Below are positions 40,998 through 50,415 of a stretch of 64,000 nt of DNA, piece by piece. The DNA comes from Ornatilinea apprima (lineage in GTDB: Bacteria; Chloroflexota; Anaerolineae; Anaerolineales; Anaerolineaceae), in assembly GCF_001306115.1 (NCBI RefSeq), contig NZ_LGCL01000041.1, positions 1 through 64,000 on the forward strand, written 5' to 3'. The translations under genes were made by a program, and so were the position numbers. Numbering within the stretch: position 1 is the stretch's first letter; every line of letters starts with the position of its first letter. The notes beneath the pieces were generated by a model. The model ran no database searches. It was not told where the DNA came from and worked only from the letters and a program-made list of their open reading frames with translations.

Positions 40998-42229
40998 GAA
41001 TTCTCCATTTCGCAGACGCCCACATTGATATCAGCGCGCACGGCCGTCACGACCCGGCAACCGGCCTGCCCATCCGCGTGTTGGATTTCCTGCGCGCCCT
41101 GGATACCATTGTAGACACCGCCATCGCAGAAAAAGTGGACCTGGTGCTCTTCGCCGGAGACGCCTACAAAGACCGCACACCCGTGCCCACCTTTCAGCGC
41201 GAATGGGGCAAGCGTATTGCCCGCCTATCGGCGGCCGGCGTGCCCACCCTGCTGCTGGTGGGCAACCACGATCTCTCGCCCGCCTCCGGCCGCGCCCACG
41301 CTCTGCAGGAGTTTGCCACCCTGCAAGTTCCAAACGTCCTTGTGGCAGACCGCCCAACGCTCTACCTGCCGCAAGACCTGTTTGGCCTGCCGTTACAAAT
41401 CATGGCCCTGCCCTGGTTGTCGCGCTCGGGGCTAATGGCCGCCCTGCAGCTCAACGATCTCCCCATTGAACAGATCAACGAAGAGATGGAATTGAAGCTC
41501 ACCGAACTGGTGGGCTTCTGGTGGCAAAAAATCGACCCCTCCCTGCCGGTGGTGCTCACCGCGCACGCCAGTGTGCAGGGGGCAGTGTACGGCGGCGAGC
41601 GCAGCGTCATGCTGGGCAGCGACCTGGTACTCAAAGGCTCGCTCACCCGTGACCCCCGCCTGGATTATGTTGCTCTGGGGCATATCCACAAACCGCAAGA
41701 CCTCAATCCCGGCGCCCACCCGCCGGTCATCTACCCCGGCTCCATCGAGCGCGTGGATTTTGGCGAAGCCAAAGACGACAAATTCTTTGTTATTGCCGAT
41801 GTGCAGCGCGGCGCCACCCAGGTGGAATGGCGCAAGCTGGAAGGTCGAGCCTTTATTGACCGCTCGATCACCCTCGACTCTGGCAAAGAGGTAACCCGCC
41901 AGATTTTAGACTGTCTTGGCCCCCGCGAGCTGTTGAAAGACGCCATCGTGCGCCTGGTAATCAACTACCCGCGCGAGCTGGAACCGTTGATTGACGAGGC
42001 CAGCGTGCGCGATTACGCCGCCGAGACCTTTGAATTTCATTTCCCGCGACGCCCGCAGGCGCAGGCGCGCGCGCGCCTTTCGCAGCTGGACCCGACTCGC
42101 CAGCTCTCTCACCATGATTTGCTGGAGCAGTACTGGCGCTCGGTCAACATTGATAAAAAAGAAAAAGAAGCCTTGCAAACCCTGGCCGCGCAAATCATGT
42201 CCAGCCCAATTGTAAAAGAAGAAGAATGA
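40994..42229 (+). CDS. sbcD: DNA double-strand-break repair nuclease, SbcD/Mre11 type
   Basis: A 411-residue metallophosphoesterase. All phosphoesterase motifs are visible: HFADAHID (5-12), LFAGDAYKDR (about 53-62), LVGNHDLSP (about 93-101), LTAHASVQGA (about 188) and YVALGHIHKPQ (about 225). It forms the nuclease of the SbcCD complex, which opens hairpins and processes blocked DNA ends. The ATG at 40994 overlaps the peptidase stop (ATGA). Unusually, sbcC does not follow directly; a CNNM-type gene lies between. Confidence 0.9.
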   Translation: MRILHFADAHIDISAHGRHDPATGLPIRVLDFLRALDTIVDTAIAEKVDLVLFAGDAYKDRTPVPTFQREWGKRIARLSAAGVPTLLLVGNHDLSPASGRAHALQEFATLQVPNVLVADRPTLYLPQDLFGLPLQIMALPWLSRSGLMAALQLNDLPIEQINEEMELKLTELVGFWWQKIDPSLPVVLTAHASVQGAVYGGERSVMLGSDLVLKGSLTRDPRLDYVALGHIHKPQDLNPGAHPPVIYPGSIERVDFGEAKDDKFFVIADVQRGATQVEWRKLEGRAFIDRSITLDSGKEVTRQILDCLGPRELLKDAIVRLVINYPRELEPLIDEASVRDYAAETFEFHFPRRPQAQARARLSQLDPTRQLSHHDLLEQYWRSVNIDKKEKEALQTLAAQIMSSPIVKEEE

Positions 42230-42251
42230 CCCGTTCACAAGACATCTACAG

Positions 42252-43586
42252 ATGAATGATATATTAGTTCAAATTCTCATTATCGCCGTTCTTATTGTTC
42301 TGAACGGAATTTTTGCCATGTCAGAAATCGCCTTGGTGTCCGCCCGAAAAATCCGCCTGCAGCAGCGTGCGGATGACGGCGATGCCTCGGCTGCGGTGGC
42401 TCTCGAGATGGCCGAATCACCCAACCGCCTGCTCTCCACCGTGCAGGTGGGCATTTCTCTGGTGGGCGTCTTCTCTGGCGCGGTGGGTGGCGCCACCCTG
42501 GCCAAATACCTCGCCCCGCAAATTGCGCGCATTCAAATTCTCGCCCCTTACAGCGAGGGGCTTTCGCTGGTCATCGTGGTGCTCATCATCACCTACTTCT
42601 CGCTGGTTGTCGGCGAGCTGATCCCCAAACGTCTGGCCATGGGCAACCCCGAAAAGATTGCCACAACCGTTGCCCGCCCCATGCGCACCCTGTCCGCGCT
42701 CACCGCTCCCATTGTAAATTTGTTGAGCGCCTCCACCGAGCTGGGGTTGCGCCTGCTGGGCGCCAAGCCCAACCAGGAGCCGCCCATCACAGAGGAAGAG
42801 ATCAAAGTCCTCATCGAGCAGGGCACACAGTCAGGTATCTTCATCGAGCAGGAACAGGACTTTGTTGAAAGTGTCTTCCGGCTGGCCAACCGGCGGGTGG
42901 ACGCGATTATGACCCCCTACACTGAAATTGAGTGGTTGGACATCAATGATTCCTTTGAGGAAAACCTCTCCTTGCTGCTCGAAAACCGCTTTACGCGTTG
43001 GCCCGTGGCGCGCGGCGGGCTGGATAACGTGATCGGCATTCTCAACGCCCGCGATCTTCTCGCCGCCACCTTGCAGGAAGACCCGGTGGAGATCGAACCG
43101 CTGCTCCTGCCCGCCCTGTTTGTGCCCGAGAGCATGCCCGCCCTGAAAGCCTTTGAAGAAATCAAAGCCAACCCCGCCAACGTGGCCCTCGTCATTGATG
43201 AGTTTGGCGGCCTGATCGGCATGGTTACCCTGTTGGATATTCTCGAAGCCATCGTCGGTGAGATCCCCCAGGCAGGCAAGAAAGAAGATCCCCAAATCGT
43301 CCAGCGCGCCGACGGATCGTGGCTGCTGGACGGCCTGCTGCAGGTGGACGAATTGAAAGAGCTGCTCGATATCGAAGACCTGCCCGATGAAGACCGCGTT
43401 GGCTACCAGACCCTGGGCGGCATGGTAATGGCCCAATTCGGCAGCATTCCCGCCGCGGGTGATGTTTTTCGATGGCAGGAATACAAATTTGAAGTTGTCG
43501 ATATGGACGGCAGGCGGGTGGACAAAGTGTTGGTCACCCTCATCGCCGATGAAGAGAATGGCAAAATCGTAGCCGGCACTGACTGA
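42252..43586 (+). CDS. CNNM/HlyC-type membrane protein with CBS domains
   Basis: A 444-residue member of the CNNM/CorC family, often called hemolysin-like, some of which are Mg2+ or Co2+ transporters. The DUF21 membrane domain (about 1-190) has four hydrophobic segments, beginning ILIIAVLIVLNGIFAMSEIA. A CBS pair (about 205-330) follows, with DNVIGILNARDLLAATLQED and VIDEFGGLIGMVTLLDILEA. The CorC-HlyC C-terminal domain ends the protein. It sits between sbcD (22-base gap) and sbcC (19-base gap). The transported ion is not known. Confidence 0.88.
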   Translation: MNDILVQILIIAVLIVLNGIFAMSEIALVSARKIRLQQRADDGDASAAVALEMAESPNRLLSTVQVGISLVGVFSGAVGGATLAKYLAPQIARIQILAPYSEGLSLVIVVLIITYFSLVVGELIPKRLAMGNPEKIATTVARPMRTLSALTAPIVNLLSASTELGLRLLGAKPNQEPPITEEEIKVLIEQGTQSGIFIEQEQDFVESVFRLANRRVDAIMTPYTEIEWLDINDSFEENLSLLLENRFTRWPVARGGLDNVIGILNARDLLAATLQEDPVEIEPLLLPALFVPESMPALKAFEEIKANPANVALVIDEFGGLIGMVTLLDILEAIVGEIPQAGKKEDPQIVQRADGSWLLDGLLQVDELKELLDIEDLPDEDRVGYQTLGGMVMAQFGSIPAAGDVFRWQEYKFEVVDMDGRRVDKVLVTLIADEENGKIVAGTD

Positions 43587-43605
43587 TCTCTCCCAAGGAC
43601 TTCTC

Positions 43606-46173
43606 ATGATCCCAAAACGACTGCGCATTTCCGGTTTTCTTTCCTACCGCCAGGCCTCCGAGCTGGATTTTGACCACTTTTCTCTGGCTTGCATTTCTGG
43701 CAGCAATGGCGCGGGCAAATCCTCCCTGCTGGACGCGATCACCTGGGCGCTTTTTGGGCGCGCGCGGCGCAGCGACGACGCGGTGATCAATTCTCATTCC
43801 ACCCAGGCCGAGGTGATCTTTGACTTTGAATACGAGCAGGCTCTCTACCGCGTGCAGCGCCTGAAAGAACGCAACAAATTAACAGTATTGGAATTTTACG
43901 TGCTCGATCAAAACGGCCGCTGGCGTCCCCTCACCGAGAGCGGCGTACGCGAAACCGAACGGCGCATCCAACAGACCCTCGCTATGGATTATGAAACGTT
44001 TACTAACGCTTCCTTCTTCCTGCAGGGCAAAGCCGACCAGTTCGCCCAGCAGCGCCCCAACGAGCGCAAGCGCATCTTGTCCAGCGTGCTGGGGCTGGAA
44101 GTGTGGGAAGAGTATAAAAACCGCGCCGCCGAACAGCGCAAGACCCAGGAAAACGCGCTGTCCGCTGTGGACGGCCTGATCGCGGAGATCAACACCGAGC
44201 TGGGTGAAGAAGACCAGCGCAAGCAAGCCCTCGAGTCTCTTCAAAAACAGCTGGCGCAGCTCAGCCAGTCCCGCGAGCAGCAGGAAAGCGCCCTGGAACA
44301 CCACAAACGCCACGCCGCCGCCGTGCAGGAGCAAAAGAAGTGGGTCGAGCAGCTCCACGGTCAGGCGCAGTCTGTTCGCCAGCGCGTAGACGGCCTGCAA
44401 GCCGACCTGCAAGCGCGCGGCGCCGATCTGGCGCAGGCGCAGCAGCGCCTGGAATCTGCCGGTGAGGTGCAGACCAGCTTTCAGGCGTGGCAAGAAAACC
44501 GCCGGCTTCTCGAAGCCTGGGAAAGCAAAGCAGAGCGCTACCGCGCCATCGAAAGCCGCCGCGCTCCGCTCATCACCGAAATCGAAAAAGAGACCGCCCG
44601 GCTGGAAAACGAAATCGAAGGACTGGAAGCGACCCGCCGGCAGGTGGGCGCGCAGGAAGCCGAGCTGCCCGCCCTGATGGAACAGATTCGGCAGGTGGAA
44701 ACCTCCATCCAGCAAACCGAAGCATCCCTGCGCCAGCGCGACACCCTTCAGACGCAGTTGGAAGACCTCAACCGCCGCCAGGTGGAAACGCAGGCCGAGA
44801 ACCGCCGCCTCAAAGAGGCCATGCAAGAGCTGCGCGAGCGCATCGACCGCCTGCAGGCTGCATCAGAGGCCGCCGGCTGCCCCCTGTGCGGCCAGCCGCT
44901 CTCATCAGCACACCGCGGTGATCTGGTCAACCGCCTCTCGACCGAAGGTCAGGCACTGAAAGACCAATACCTTCGCAACGAAACCGCCCTGCAAACCGAA
45001 AAAGAACAGCGCAGCCAGCTTGAACAGCAAATCCGCCAGCTGCAGCAAACCGAAAAGACCCTGGCTGCCGCTCAGCGCCAGTTTGACCAGCTTGCTCACC
45101 GCAAAGAATCGATTGAAAAAACCCTGCACGATTGGCAGGCGGGGGGCGCAGTTCGCCTGCAAGAAGCCGCCGCCAAACTGCAAAACCAATCCTTCGCCGA
45201 AAGCGCGCGCAGCAGCCTGGCCGCCCTGCAAGCCGAGATGGACGCTGTGCAGTACGACCCGCAGGCCCACCGCGCTGTAAAGCAGGCCGAGCTGGCCGGA
45301 CGCAGCAGCGAAGAAGCCATGCGCCAGTTGGAAGCCGCCCGCGCTGCCATTGAACCCATGCAGCGCGAGATTCAAAATCTCACCCGCCAGTTGGATGCGG
45401 CCAGCCAGGAACTCTCCGCGGCCGAGCAGCAGCACCAGCAGGCTCAACAAAAATACTTGGAAAGCGCCAAAGACCTGCCCGACCTGCCGCGGTTGGAAAA
45501 AGAACTGTTCCAGGTGCGCGAGCAAGAAAACCGCCTGCGCATGCAGGTGGGCAGCGCCCGCCAGGCCGTGGACGTGCTGATTGGCCTGAAGAAACGCCTG
45601 CAAGACCTGACCGCCCAACGCGAGGAGACCGCCCAGGAAATTGGCCGCCTCAAACAACTGGAGCTGGCCTTTGGCAAAAACGGCGTCCCCGCCCTGCTGA
45701 TCGAACAGGCGCTCCCCGAAATTCAAAACGAAGCCAACGACATCCTCGAAAAGCTGACCAACGGCAGCATGTCGGTGATCTTTGAAACCCAGCGCGACTA
45801 CAAAGATAAAAAACGCGAAGACAAAAAAGAAACCCTCGACATCATCATCAACGATGAATCCGGCGTCAACCGGGATTATGAAATGTTCTCCGGAGGTGAA
45901 GCCTTTCGCATCAATTTTGCCATCCGCCTGGCGCTCAGCCGCTTTTTGTCTCACCGCGCCGGGGCGCGCCTGCAAACCCTGGTGATTGACGAAGGCTTTG
46001 GCAGCCAAGATGCCGAAGGCCGCCAGCGACTGATCGAGGCGATCAACCTGGTTCGCGAAGATTTTGCCAAGATTCTGGTCATCACCCACCTGGAAGAACT
46101 AAAAGACGCCTTCCCTGCCCGTATTGAGGTGGAAAAGACGCCCCAGGGTTCGCTGATGAAGGTGATAACATGA
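43606..46173 (+). CDS. sbcC: DNA double-strand-break repair ATPase, SbcC/Rad50 type
   Basis: An 855-residue SMC-like ATPase. Walker A is GSNGAGKSSLLDAITWALFG (about 35-54). Long coiled coils run on both sides of a zinc hook, CPLCGQPL (C425, C428). The ABC signature MFSGGEAFRINFAIRLAL and Walker B LQTLVIDEGFGSQD lie at the C-terminus. It tethers DNA ends and drives the SbcD nuclease. It is short relative to E. coli SbcC (about 1050), meaning shorter coils. The stop overlaps the next glycosyltransferase start by four bases. Confidence 0.92.
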   Translation: MIPKRLRISGFLSYRQASELDFDHFSLACISGSNGAGKSSLLDAITWALFGRARRSDDAVINSHSTQAEVIFDFEYEQALYRVQRLKERNKLTVLEFYVLDQNGRWRPLTESGVRETERRIQQTLAMDYETFTNASFFLQGKADQFAQQRPNERKRILSSVLGLEVWEEYKNRAAEQRKTQENALSAVDGLIAEINTELGEEDQRKQALESLQKQLAQLSQSREQQESALEHHKRHAAAVQEQKKWVEQLHGQAQSVRQRVDGLQADLQARGADLAQAQQRLESAGEVQTSFQAWQENRRLLEAWESKAERYRAIESRRAPLITEIEKETARLENEIEGLEATRRQVGAQEAELPALMEQIRQVETSIQQTEASLRQRDTLQTQLEDLNRRQVETQAENRRLKEAMQELRERIDRLQAASEAAGCPLCGQPLSSAHRGDLVNRLSTEGQALKDQYLRNETALQTEKEQRSQLEQQIRQLQQTEKTLAAAQRQFDQLAHRKESIEKTLHDWQAGGAVRLQEAAAKLQNQSFAESARSSLAALQAEMDAVQYDPQAHRAVKQAELAGRSSEEAMRQLEAARAAIEPMQREIQNLTRQLDAASQELSAAEQQHQQAQQKYLESAKDLPDLPRLEKELFQVREQENRLRMQVGSARQAVDVLIGLKKRLQDLTAQREETAQEIGRLKQLELAFGKNGVPALLIEQALPEIQNEANDILEKLTNGSMSVIFETQRDYKDKKREDKKETLDIIINDESGVNRDYEMFSGGEAFRINFAIRLALSRFLSHRAGARLQTLVIDEGFGSQDAEGRQRLIEAINLVREDFAKILVITHLEELKDAFPARIEVEKTPQGSLMKVIT

Positions 46174-47276
46174 GTGTACCCATCCACGCCGGGATCATCC
46201 AGCGCGTGCTGACCGAGTACCGCGCCCCCTTTTTTGACATGCTGGCACAACGCTTCGGCCGCGGGGCCAGTCTCTTCAGCGGGCAGCCCCGCCCGGCCGA
46301 AAGCATCGCCCAGGCCAGTGGTCTGCGCCACGCCCATTGGACCCCAGGCCGCAATCGGCACCTCTTCTCTGGCGGCGCGTATCTCTGCTGGCAGTCCGGC
46401 CTGCTTGCCTGGCTGCGCTCTGCGGACCCCGACGTGCTGATCGTAGAGGCCAACCCGCGCTACTTGAGCACACCCGCCGCCATTCGCTGGATGAAGAACC
46501 GCGCCCGCCCGGTGATCGGCTGGGGATTGGGCGCGCCTGCCGCGCCCGGCCGCCTGGCAGCCCTGCGCCGCTGGTGGCGCGTCCGCTGGGTCAGCCAGTT
46601 TGACGCCCTCATCACCTACAGCCAGCAGGGCGCGCAAGAGTACCAGGCGCTGGGCTTTCCGGCCAACCGGGTCTTTGTTGCCGCCAACGCGGTAACCCCC
46701 CGCCCGCAGAATCCGCCGCCTTCCCGCCCAGAGAAAGCTACAGTGCAAGACCTGAATCTCCTCTTCGTAGGCCGCCTGCAAGAGAGAAAACGAGTTGATT
46801 CTCTGCTGCGCGTCGTGGCCGCCCTGCCGCCCCACCAACGCCCCAGCCTCACCATCGTGGGAGACGGCCCTGCCCGCCCCACCCTGCAGGCGCTCGCCGC
46901 CGAAGTGCTCCCCGCCGCGCGCTTTCTCGGCGCGCTCCACGGCGCGGAGCTGGACGCCCAATTTGACGCAGCCGATCTGTTTGTGCTGCCCGGCACCGGC
47001 GGGCTGGCCGTTCAGCAGGCCATGGCCCACGCCCTGCCGGTCATCGTCGCTGAAGCCGATGGCACCCAGGCCGATCTGGTGCGCCCGCAAAATGGCTGGC
47101 TGGTCCCGCCCGGCGATCTGCCCGCCCTCAGCGCCTGCCTGCAGAACGCGCTCAGCGACCCGCGCCGGCTGCGCGAGATGGGTTTGCAGTCATACCGCAT
47201 CGTCCATGATGAGATCAACCTGGAAAAAATGGTGGATGTGTTTGTTCAAGCCGTGCAAACAGTGATGGAAGGTTAA
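46170..47276 (+). CDS. Glycosyltransferase, GT4-like
   Basis: A 368-residue GT-B fold glycosyltransferase. The N-terminal acceptor domain contains RVLTEYRAPFFDMLAQRFG and PVIGWGLGAPAAPG. The nucleotide-sugar domain has LLFVGRLQERKRVDSLLRVV (about 194-213) and ends with GGLAVQQAMAHALPVIVAEA (about 274-293), where the usual Glu is replaced by Gln-Gln as in a known subgroup. It probably makes a surface polysaccharide or glycolipid. It is joined to sbcC by an ATGA overlap, which looks like chance operon membership rather than shared function. Confidence 0.82.
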   Translation: MSVPIHAGIIQRVLTEYRAPFFDMLAQRFGRGASLFSGQPRPAESIAQASGLRHAHWTPGRNRHLFSGGAYLCWQSGLLAWLRSADPDVLIVEANPRYLSTPAAIRWMKNRARPVIGWGLGAPAAPGRLAALRRWWRVRWVSQFDALITYSQQGAQEYQALGFPANRVFVAANAVTPRPQNPPPSRPEKATVQDLNLLFVGRLQERKRVDSLLRVVAALPPHQRPSLTIVGDGPARPTLQALAAEVLPAARFLGALHGAELDAQFDAADLFVLPGTGGLAVQQAMAHALPVIVAEADGTQADLVRPQNGWLVPPGDLPALSACLQNALSDPRRLREMGLQSYRIVHDEINLEKMVDVFVQAVQTVMEG

Positions 47277-47277
47277 C

Positions 47278-48501
47278 ATGCACATTTTATTGACCGCCGA
47301 TGGGCGCAGCCCCATCACCAAACGCTGGATTCAGGGACTTTTGGCCTTGCAGCACCGCGTCTCGCTGATTTCCACCTTTCCCTGCCAGCCGCCGGCCGGG
47401 GTTACCGATTTTCATGTGCTGCCCGTTGCCTTCTCTTCGCTGGGCGGCAGTCAGGCGTTGAATCGCTCTACCACTCCTGCCGCGCAGCCAGCCTCCCGCT
47501 CGCGTGGGGCCGTCTCCCGCTTCCGCGACGCCCTGCAAATCGCCCGCTACTGGCTGGGGCCTCTCTCCCTTCATTTTTACGGCCTACGCTTCAATCGCGT
47601 TGTTAAACAACTCCAGCCCGATATTGTGCACGCCTTGCGCATCCCCTTTGAAGGCATGCTGGCCGCCTACACCCCCGCTGGCATTCCGCTGGCCATTTCC
47701 ATTTGGGGCAACGACCTGACCCTGCACGGTAATGGCTCCCCTTTAATGCGCGAACGCACCGAACAGGTGATCCGCAAAGCGCAGGGCCTCATGGCCGATG
47801 CCAACCGCGACATCCGCCTGGCGCGCCAATGGGGCTACCCGGCCGATTTTCCCTGGTTGGTCGTGCCTGGTTCAGGCGGCATTGATCTGGTGGAGATAAC
47901 CCGCGCCGCCAGCCCCGGTTCGATCCTGGAGCAGTTCAATATTCCGGTTGGCGTACCGCTGGTAATTAACCCGCGCGGGTTCCGGCCGGGCAGCGTGCGC
48001 AACGATGTGTTTTTCGCCTCGCTGCCGCTGGCTCTGGAGCGCTGCCCCGAAGCGGTGTTTCTCTGTCCGGCTATGGCCAACCAACCCGAAGCCTTGCAGT
48101 GGGTTGAACGCTACCATCTGCAGAAGAACGTCTTTTTACTCCCATATTTATCGCAAGTGGAATTATGGAGCCTGTTCCGCCATGCACTGGCCAGCATTTC
48201 CATCAGCGTTCACGACGGAACGCCCAACTCGTTGCTCGAATCGATGGCCTGTGGGTGTTTCCCCATCGTGGGCGACATTGAGTCGTTGCGCGAGTGGATC
48301 ACGCCCGGCGTGAACGGCTGGCTCGTCCCGCCCGATAATCCCCAGGCGCTGGCCGAAGCCCTCACCGTGGTACTGCACAACCCGGCGCTCCGCAAGTCAG
48401 CCGCCGAGATCAACCAGAAGATCATCCGCGACCGTGCCGAATTGAACCTGATGCGCTCGCAAATTCAAGTCTTTTACCAGCGCCTCGCTCCTTCCGCTTA
48501 A
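47278..48501 (+). CDS. Glycosyltransferase, GT4-like
   Basis: A 407-residue GT-B fold transferase. The N-terminal domain starts MHILLTADGRSPITKRWIQG and carries PLAISIWGNDLTLHGNGSPL (about 140-159). The donor site is HDGTPNSLLESMACGCFPIV (about 306-325), with the conserved Glu, then GDIESLREWITPGVNGWLV. It starts one base after the stop of the previous transferase, so the two probably act in the same glycan pathway. The sugar and acceptor are unknown. It is the last gene of the run that starts at 39708. Confidence 0.85.
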   Translation: MHILLTADGRSPITKRWIQGLLALQHRVSLISTFPCQPPAGVTDFHVLPVAFSSLGGSQALNRSTTPAAQPASRSRGAVSRFRDALQIARYWLGPLSLHFYGLRFNRVVKQLQPDIVHALRIPFEGMLAAYTPAGIPLAISIWGNDLTLHGNGSPLMRERTEQVIRKAQGLMADANRDIRLARQWGYPADFPWLVVPGSGGIDLVEITRAASPGSILEQFNIPVGVPLVINPRGFRPGSVRNDVFFASLPLALERCPEAVFLCPAMANQPEALQWVERYHLQKNVFLLPYLSQVELWSLFRHALASISISVHDGTPNSLLESMACGCFPIVGDIESLREWITPGVNGWLVPPDNPQALAEALTVVLHNPALRKSAAEINQKIIRDRAELNLMRSQIQVFYQRLAPSA

Positions 48502-48505
48502 ATAG

Positions 48506-48533
48506 AAAAAGGCGGGGTGATGCAAACCCCGCC
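48506..48533 (-). terminator. Terminator between glycosyltransferase and LGFP-like genes
   Basis: GGCGGGGT (48511-48518) pairs with ACCCCGCC (48526-48533). An A-run precedes it, giving a T-run on the minus strand, so it mainly serves the minus-strand gene. Confidence 0.75.
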
Positions 48534-48553
48534 CGCTGTACATTCATCCCATC

Positions 48554-49510
48554 CTAATTCAACACGCGGAACCAGGTACTGGTTGTGGTGCTCATTCCCT
48601 GGTAGTCCACCGTTACTTCTACTTCCACCATTTGCCGCGCAGGATAATCATCCACCTGAAAGACCAATTCAGCAATGCCGTCTTCATCCGTCAGCTCCGG
48701 TGAGCGGTAGACCGCGCCCAACTCACCCGGCAGATGAACGGCAATTTGCACACTCGCACCCGAAACGGGGTGCAGATTCTGATCTTGCACGATGATGAAC
48801 ACCTGCTGCTGGCTGCCTGAAACCGTCATCGCCCGAGAAACAAACGCCCGCGCCGTCAACTTCAACGGTGAAAACAACACATTCGAAGCCGGTTTCGCCT
48901 GCAAGAAGGCCTGGTTGCCGATGCGCTTGTCAAAGTAAATCCGTCCCAGGTCGGTCAGCCCAACGCGGCTGCCGGCTGGTTGTTCGGGCCGCCACTCAAA
49001 GCGCGCGCGCTCAAAATACTGCACCAGGCGGCCATCACGCTGTTCCAAACCCGAGATGGGGTTGCCAAACAGCACTGCGCCGTTGTGATTGTCAAAAAAC
49101 GCCAGAAAGCCATAGCAAACTTGCTTGCCGGTTTCAAACCGCCGGCAGGCAGACACATTCGGATTGTCCGGCATAGCCAGCCCATCACCATCGTGCAGCA
49201 ACTCGCCCAGCGGCGCCAGGCTGATCACTTCCACGCTGCCCTCCATTTTCAGGTCGAAGCGGGCGCGCTGGAAATATTGAGATTTCTGCCCGTCAATGGG
49301 GTCAATCAATTCGTCAGTAATCGGGTAACCGAAATACAGCAGCGGATCGTCAAAACTCTGGTAATAGGCAAGAAAAGGGCCTTTTACAGAATGCCCGGTC
49401 TCCGGGAAGAAGCGCTCGCCCCCGTCTTCTTGGGCGAGAACAGAACCCGGCATCCCCAGGCAAATTAATAAAAAGAGTATTGCGAGTGAAATAAAATAAT
49501 ATTTTTTCAT
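48554..49510 (-). CDS. Exported protein with two LGFP-like repeats and an Ig-like domain
   Basis: A 318-residue secreted protein. A signal peptide covers residues 1-26, with likely cleavage after VLAQ. Two tandem repeats follow: FFPETGHSVKGPFLAYYQ ... YFGYPITDEL ... YFQRARFDL (about 33-110), and a second with RFETGKQVCYGFLAFF ... LFGNPISGLE ... YFERARFEW (about 125-190). The C-terminal 95 residues look like an immunoglobulin-type strand sandwich. LGFP-type repeats bind cell-wall material in other bacteria. The role here is probably surface attachment and is unproven. Confidence 0.75.
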   Translation of the reverse strand: MKKYYFISLAILFLLICLGMPGSVLAQEDGGERFFPETGHSVKGPFLAYYQSFDDPLLYFGYPITDELIDPIDGQKSQYFQRARFDLKMEGSVEVISLAPLGELLHDGDGLAMPDNPNVSACRRFETGKQVCYGFLAFFDNHNGAVLFGNPISGLEQRDGRLVQYFERARFEWRPEQPAGSRVGLTDLGRIYFDKRIGNQAFLQAKPASNVLFSPLKLTARAFVSRAMTVSGSQQQVFIIVQDQNLHPVSGASVQIAVHLPGELGAVYRSPELTDEDGIAELVFQVDDYPARQMVEVEVTVDYQGMSTTTSTWFRVLN

Positions 49511-49899
49511 TGCCTATACATTATTATTATACTGATTATTGTGTGAATAACAACTTCCACCACATTTTCGGTTGACTTTGGAATTTACCCCCACAGATAG
49601 GGTGAATTTTATTCCCAAACTTCAAACCACCCCGGCATTCTTATCCGTCAAACGATCATCTTCCAATAAATTGGACGGATAAATCGGTTAAATGTTACAA
49701 AATTTCCTGCGATTTCTCATCTAAATTTTAACATTAAATAGGCGGAGCTGCAAAAAATTTACGCATTTTTTATACCGGTAAAATCGATTTTTTCACAACA
49801 AATTTCCACTTCTCCAAAACGGACTGAATCAATGGTGGTAGGCGCGCGGGCTTTTTTCCGGCAGGCTTGTGAAAACCTTGTAACCATCTTTAACCAGTC
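49511..49899. other. AT-rich gene-free stretch
   Basis: This 389-base stretch between divergent genes holds no convincing reading frame. It is AT-richer than its surroundings, with several short A and T runs around 49680-49800. It probably contains the promoter of the LGFP-like gene, but no clear match was found. Confidence 0.5.
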
Positions 49900-49928
49900 T
49901 TGTCAAGCCGGGTCAACCGGACTATAAT
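49900..49928 (+). promoter_or_regulatory. Strong vegetative promoter of the FmdB-type gene
   Basis: TTGTCA (49900-49905) and a perfect TATAAT (49923-49928) are separated by exactly 17 bases. The start codon follows at 49967, after a leader of about 30 bases with GAGGTGA. Confidence 0.8.
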
Positions 49929-49966
49929 GTCTTTTCGGAAATTGATTGCTTGGATTGAGGTGAATT

Positions 49967-50260
49967 ATGCCGGTATATACCTATAGGTGTGAGGAATGTG
50001 GATTCCAATTTGAACGCCAGCAGAAGTTTTCTGAGGCGCCTCTCACCCGCTGCCCGGAATGTGGAAAGCGATCGCTGCGCAAAGTATATACACCGGTTGG
50101 GATCGTCTTCAAAGGCTCTGGCTTTTACGCCACCGACCACAAATCACCTTCCGGTAATTCCTGGGGTTCGCGCTCCAGCAGCGATAACAAGTCTTCCGAA
50201 TCCAAAGCGGAATCCACATCAAAGGATACGCCAAAGTCGTCCGCGGACAGTGACAAATAA
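49967..50260 (+). CDS. FmdB-family zinc-ribbon protein
   Basis: A 97-residue protein with the FmdB/CxxC_CxxC regulatory zinc ribbon. MPVYTYRCEECGFQFE (C8, C11) and TRCPECGK (C29, C32) bind zinc. GIVFKGSGFYATDHKS (about 46-61) is the family's second half. The Ser/Lys-rich tail is disordered. The family was first tied to formamidase regulation, but most members are uncharacterised and may bind nucleic acid or protein. It has its own strong promoter and a terminator. Confidence 0.9.
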   Translation: MPVYTYRCEECGFQFERQQKFSEAPLTRCPECGKRSLRKVYTPVGIVFKGSGFYATDHKSPSGNSWGSRSSSDNKSSESKAESTSKDTPKSSADSDK

Positions 50261-50280
50261 TCATATTGCTTTTCCAGTGG

Positions 50281-50308
50281 AACGCCCGTGCCATAACGGG
50301 CGTTTTTC
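50281..50308 (+). terminator. Terminator of the FmdB-type gene
   Basis: AACGCCCGT (50281-50289) pairs with ACGGGCGTT (50296-50304), followed by TTT. Confidence 0.85.
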
Positions 50309-50415
50309 ATTCCCAACAACCTCCCCGCTCTGTATCCCAGCGGCCTTCACAGAAATCAATTATCCATATAATAATAGAGTATGAACGCATCCGGTCAATT
50401 GTCTCAGGCGGTTGA

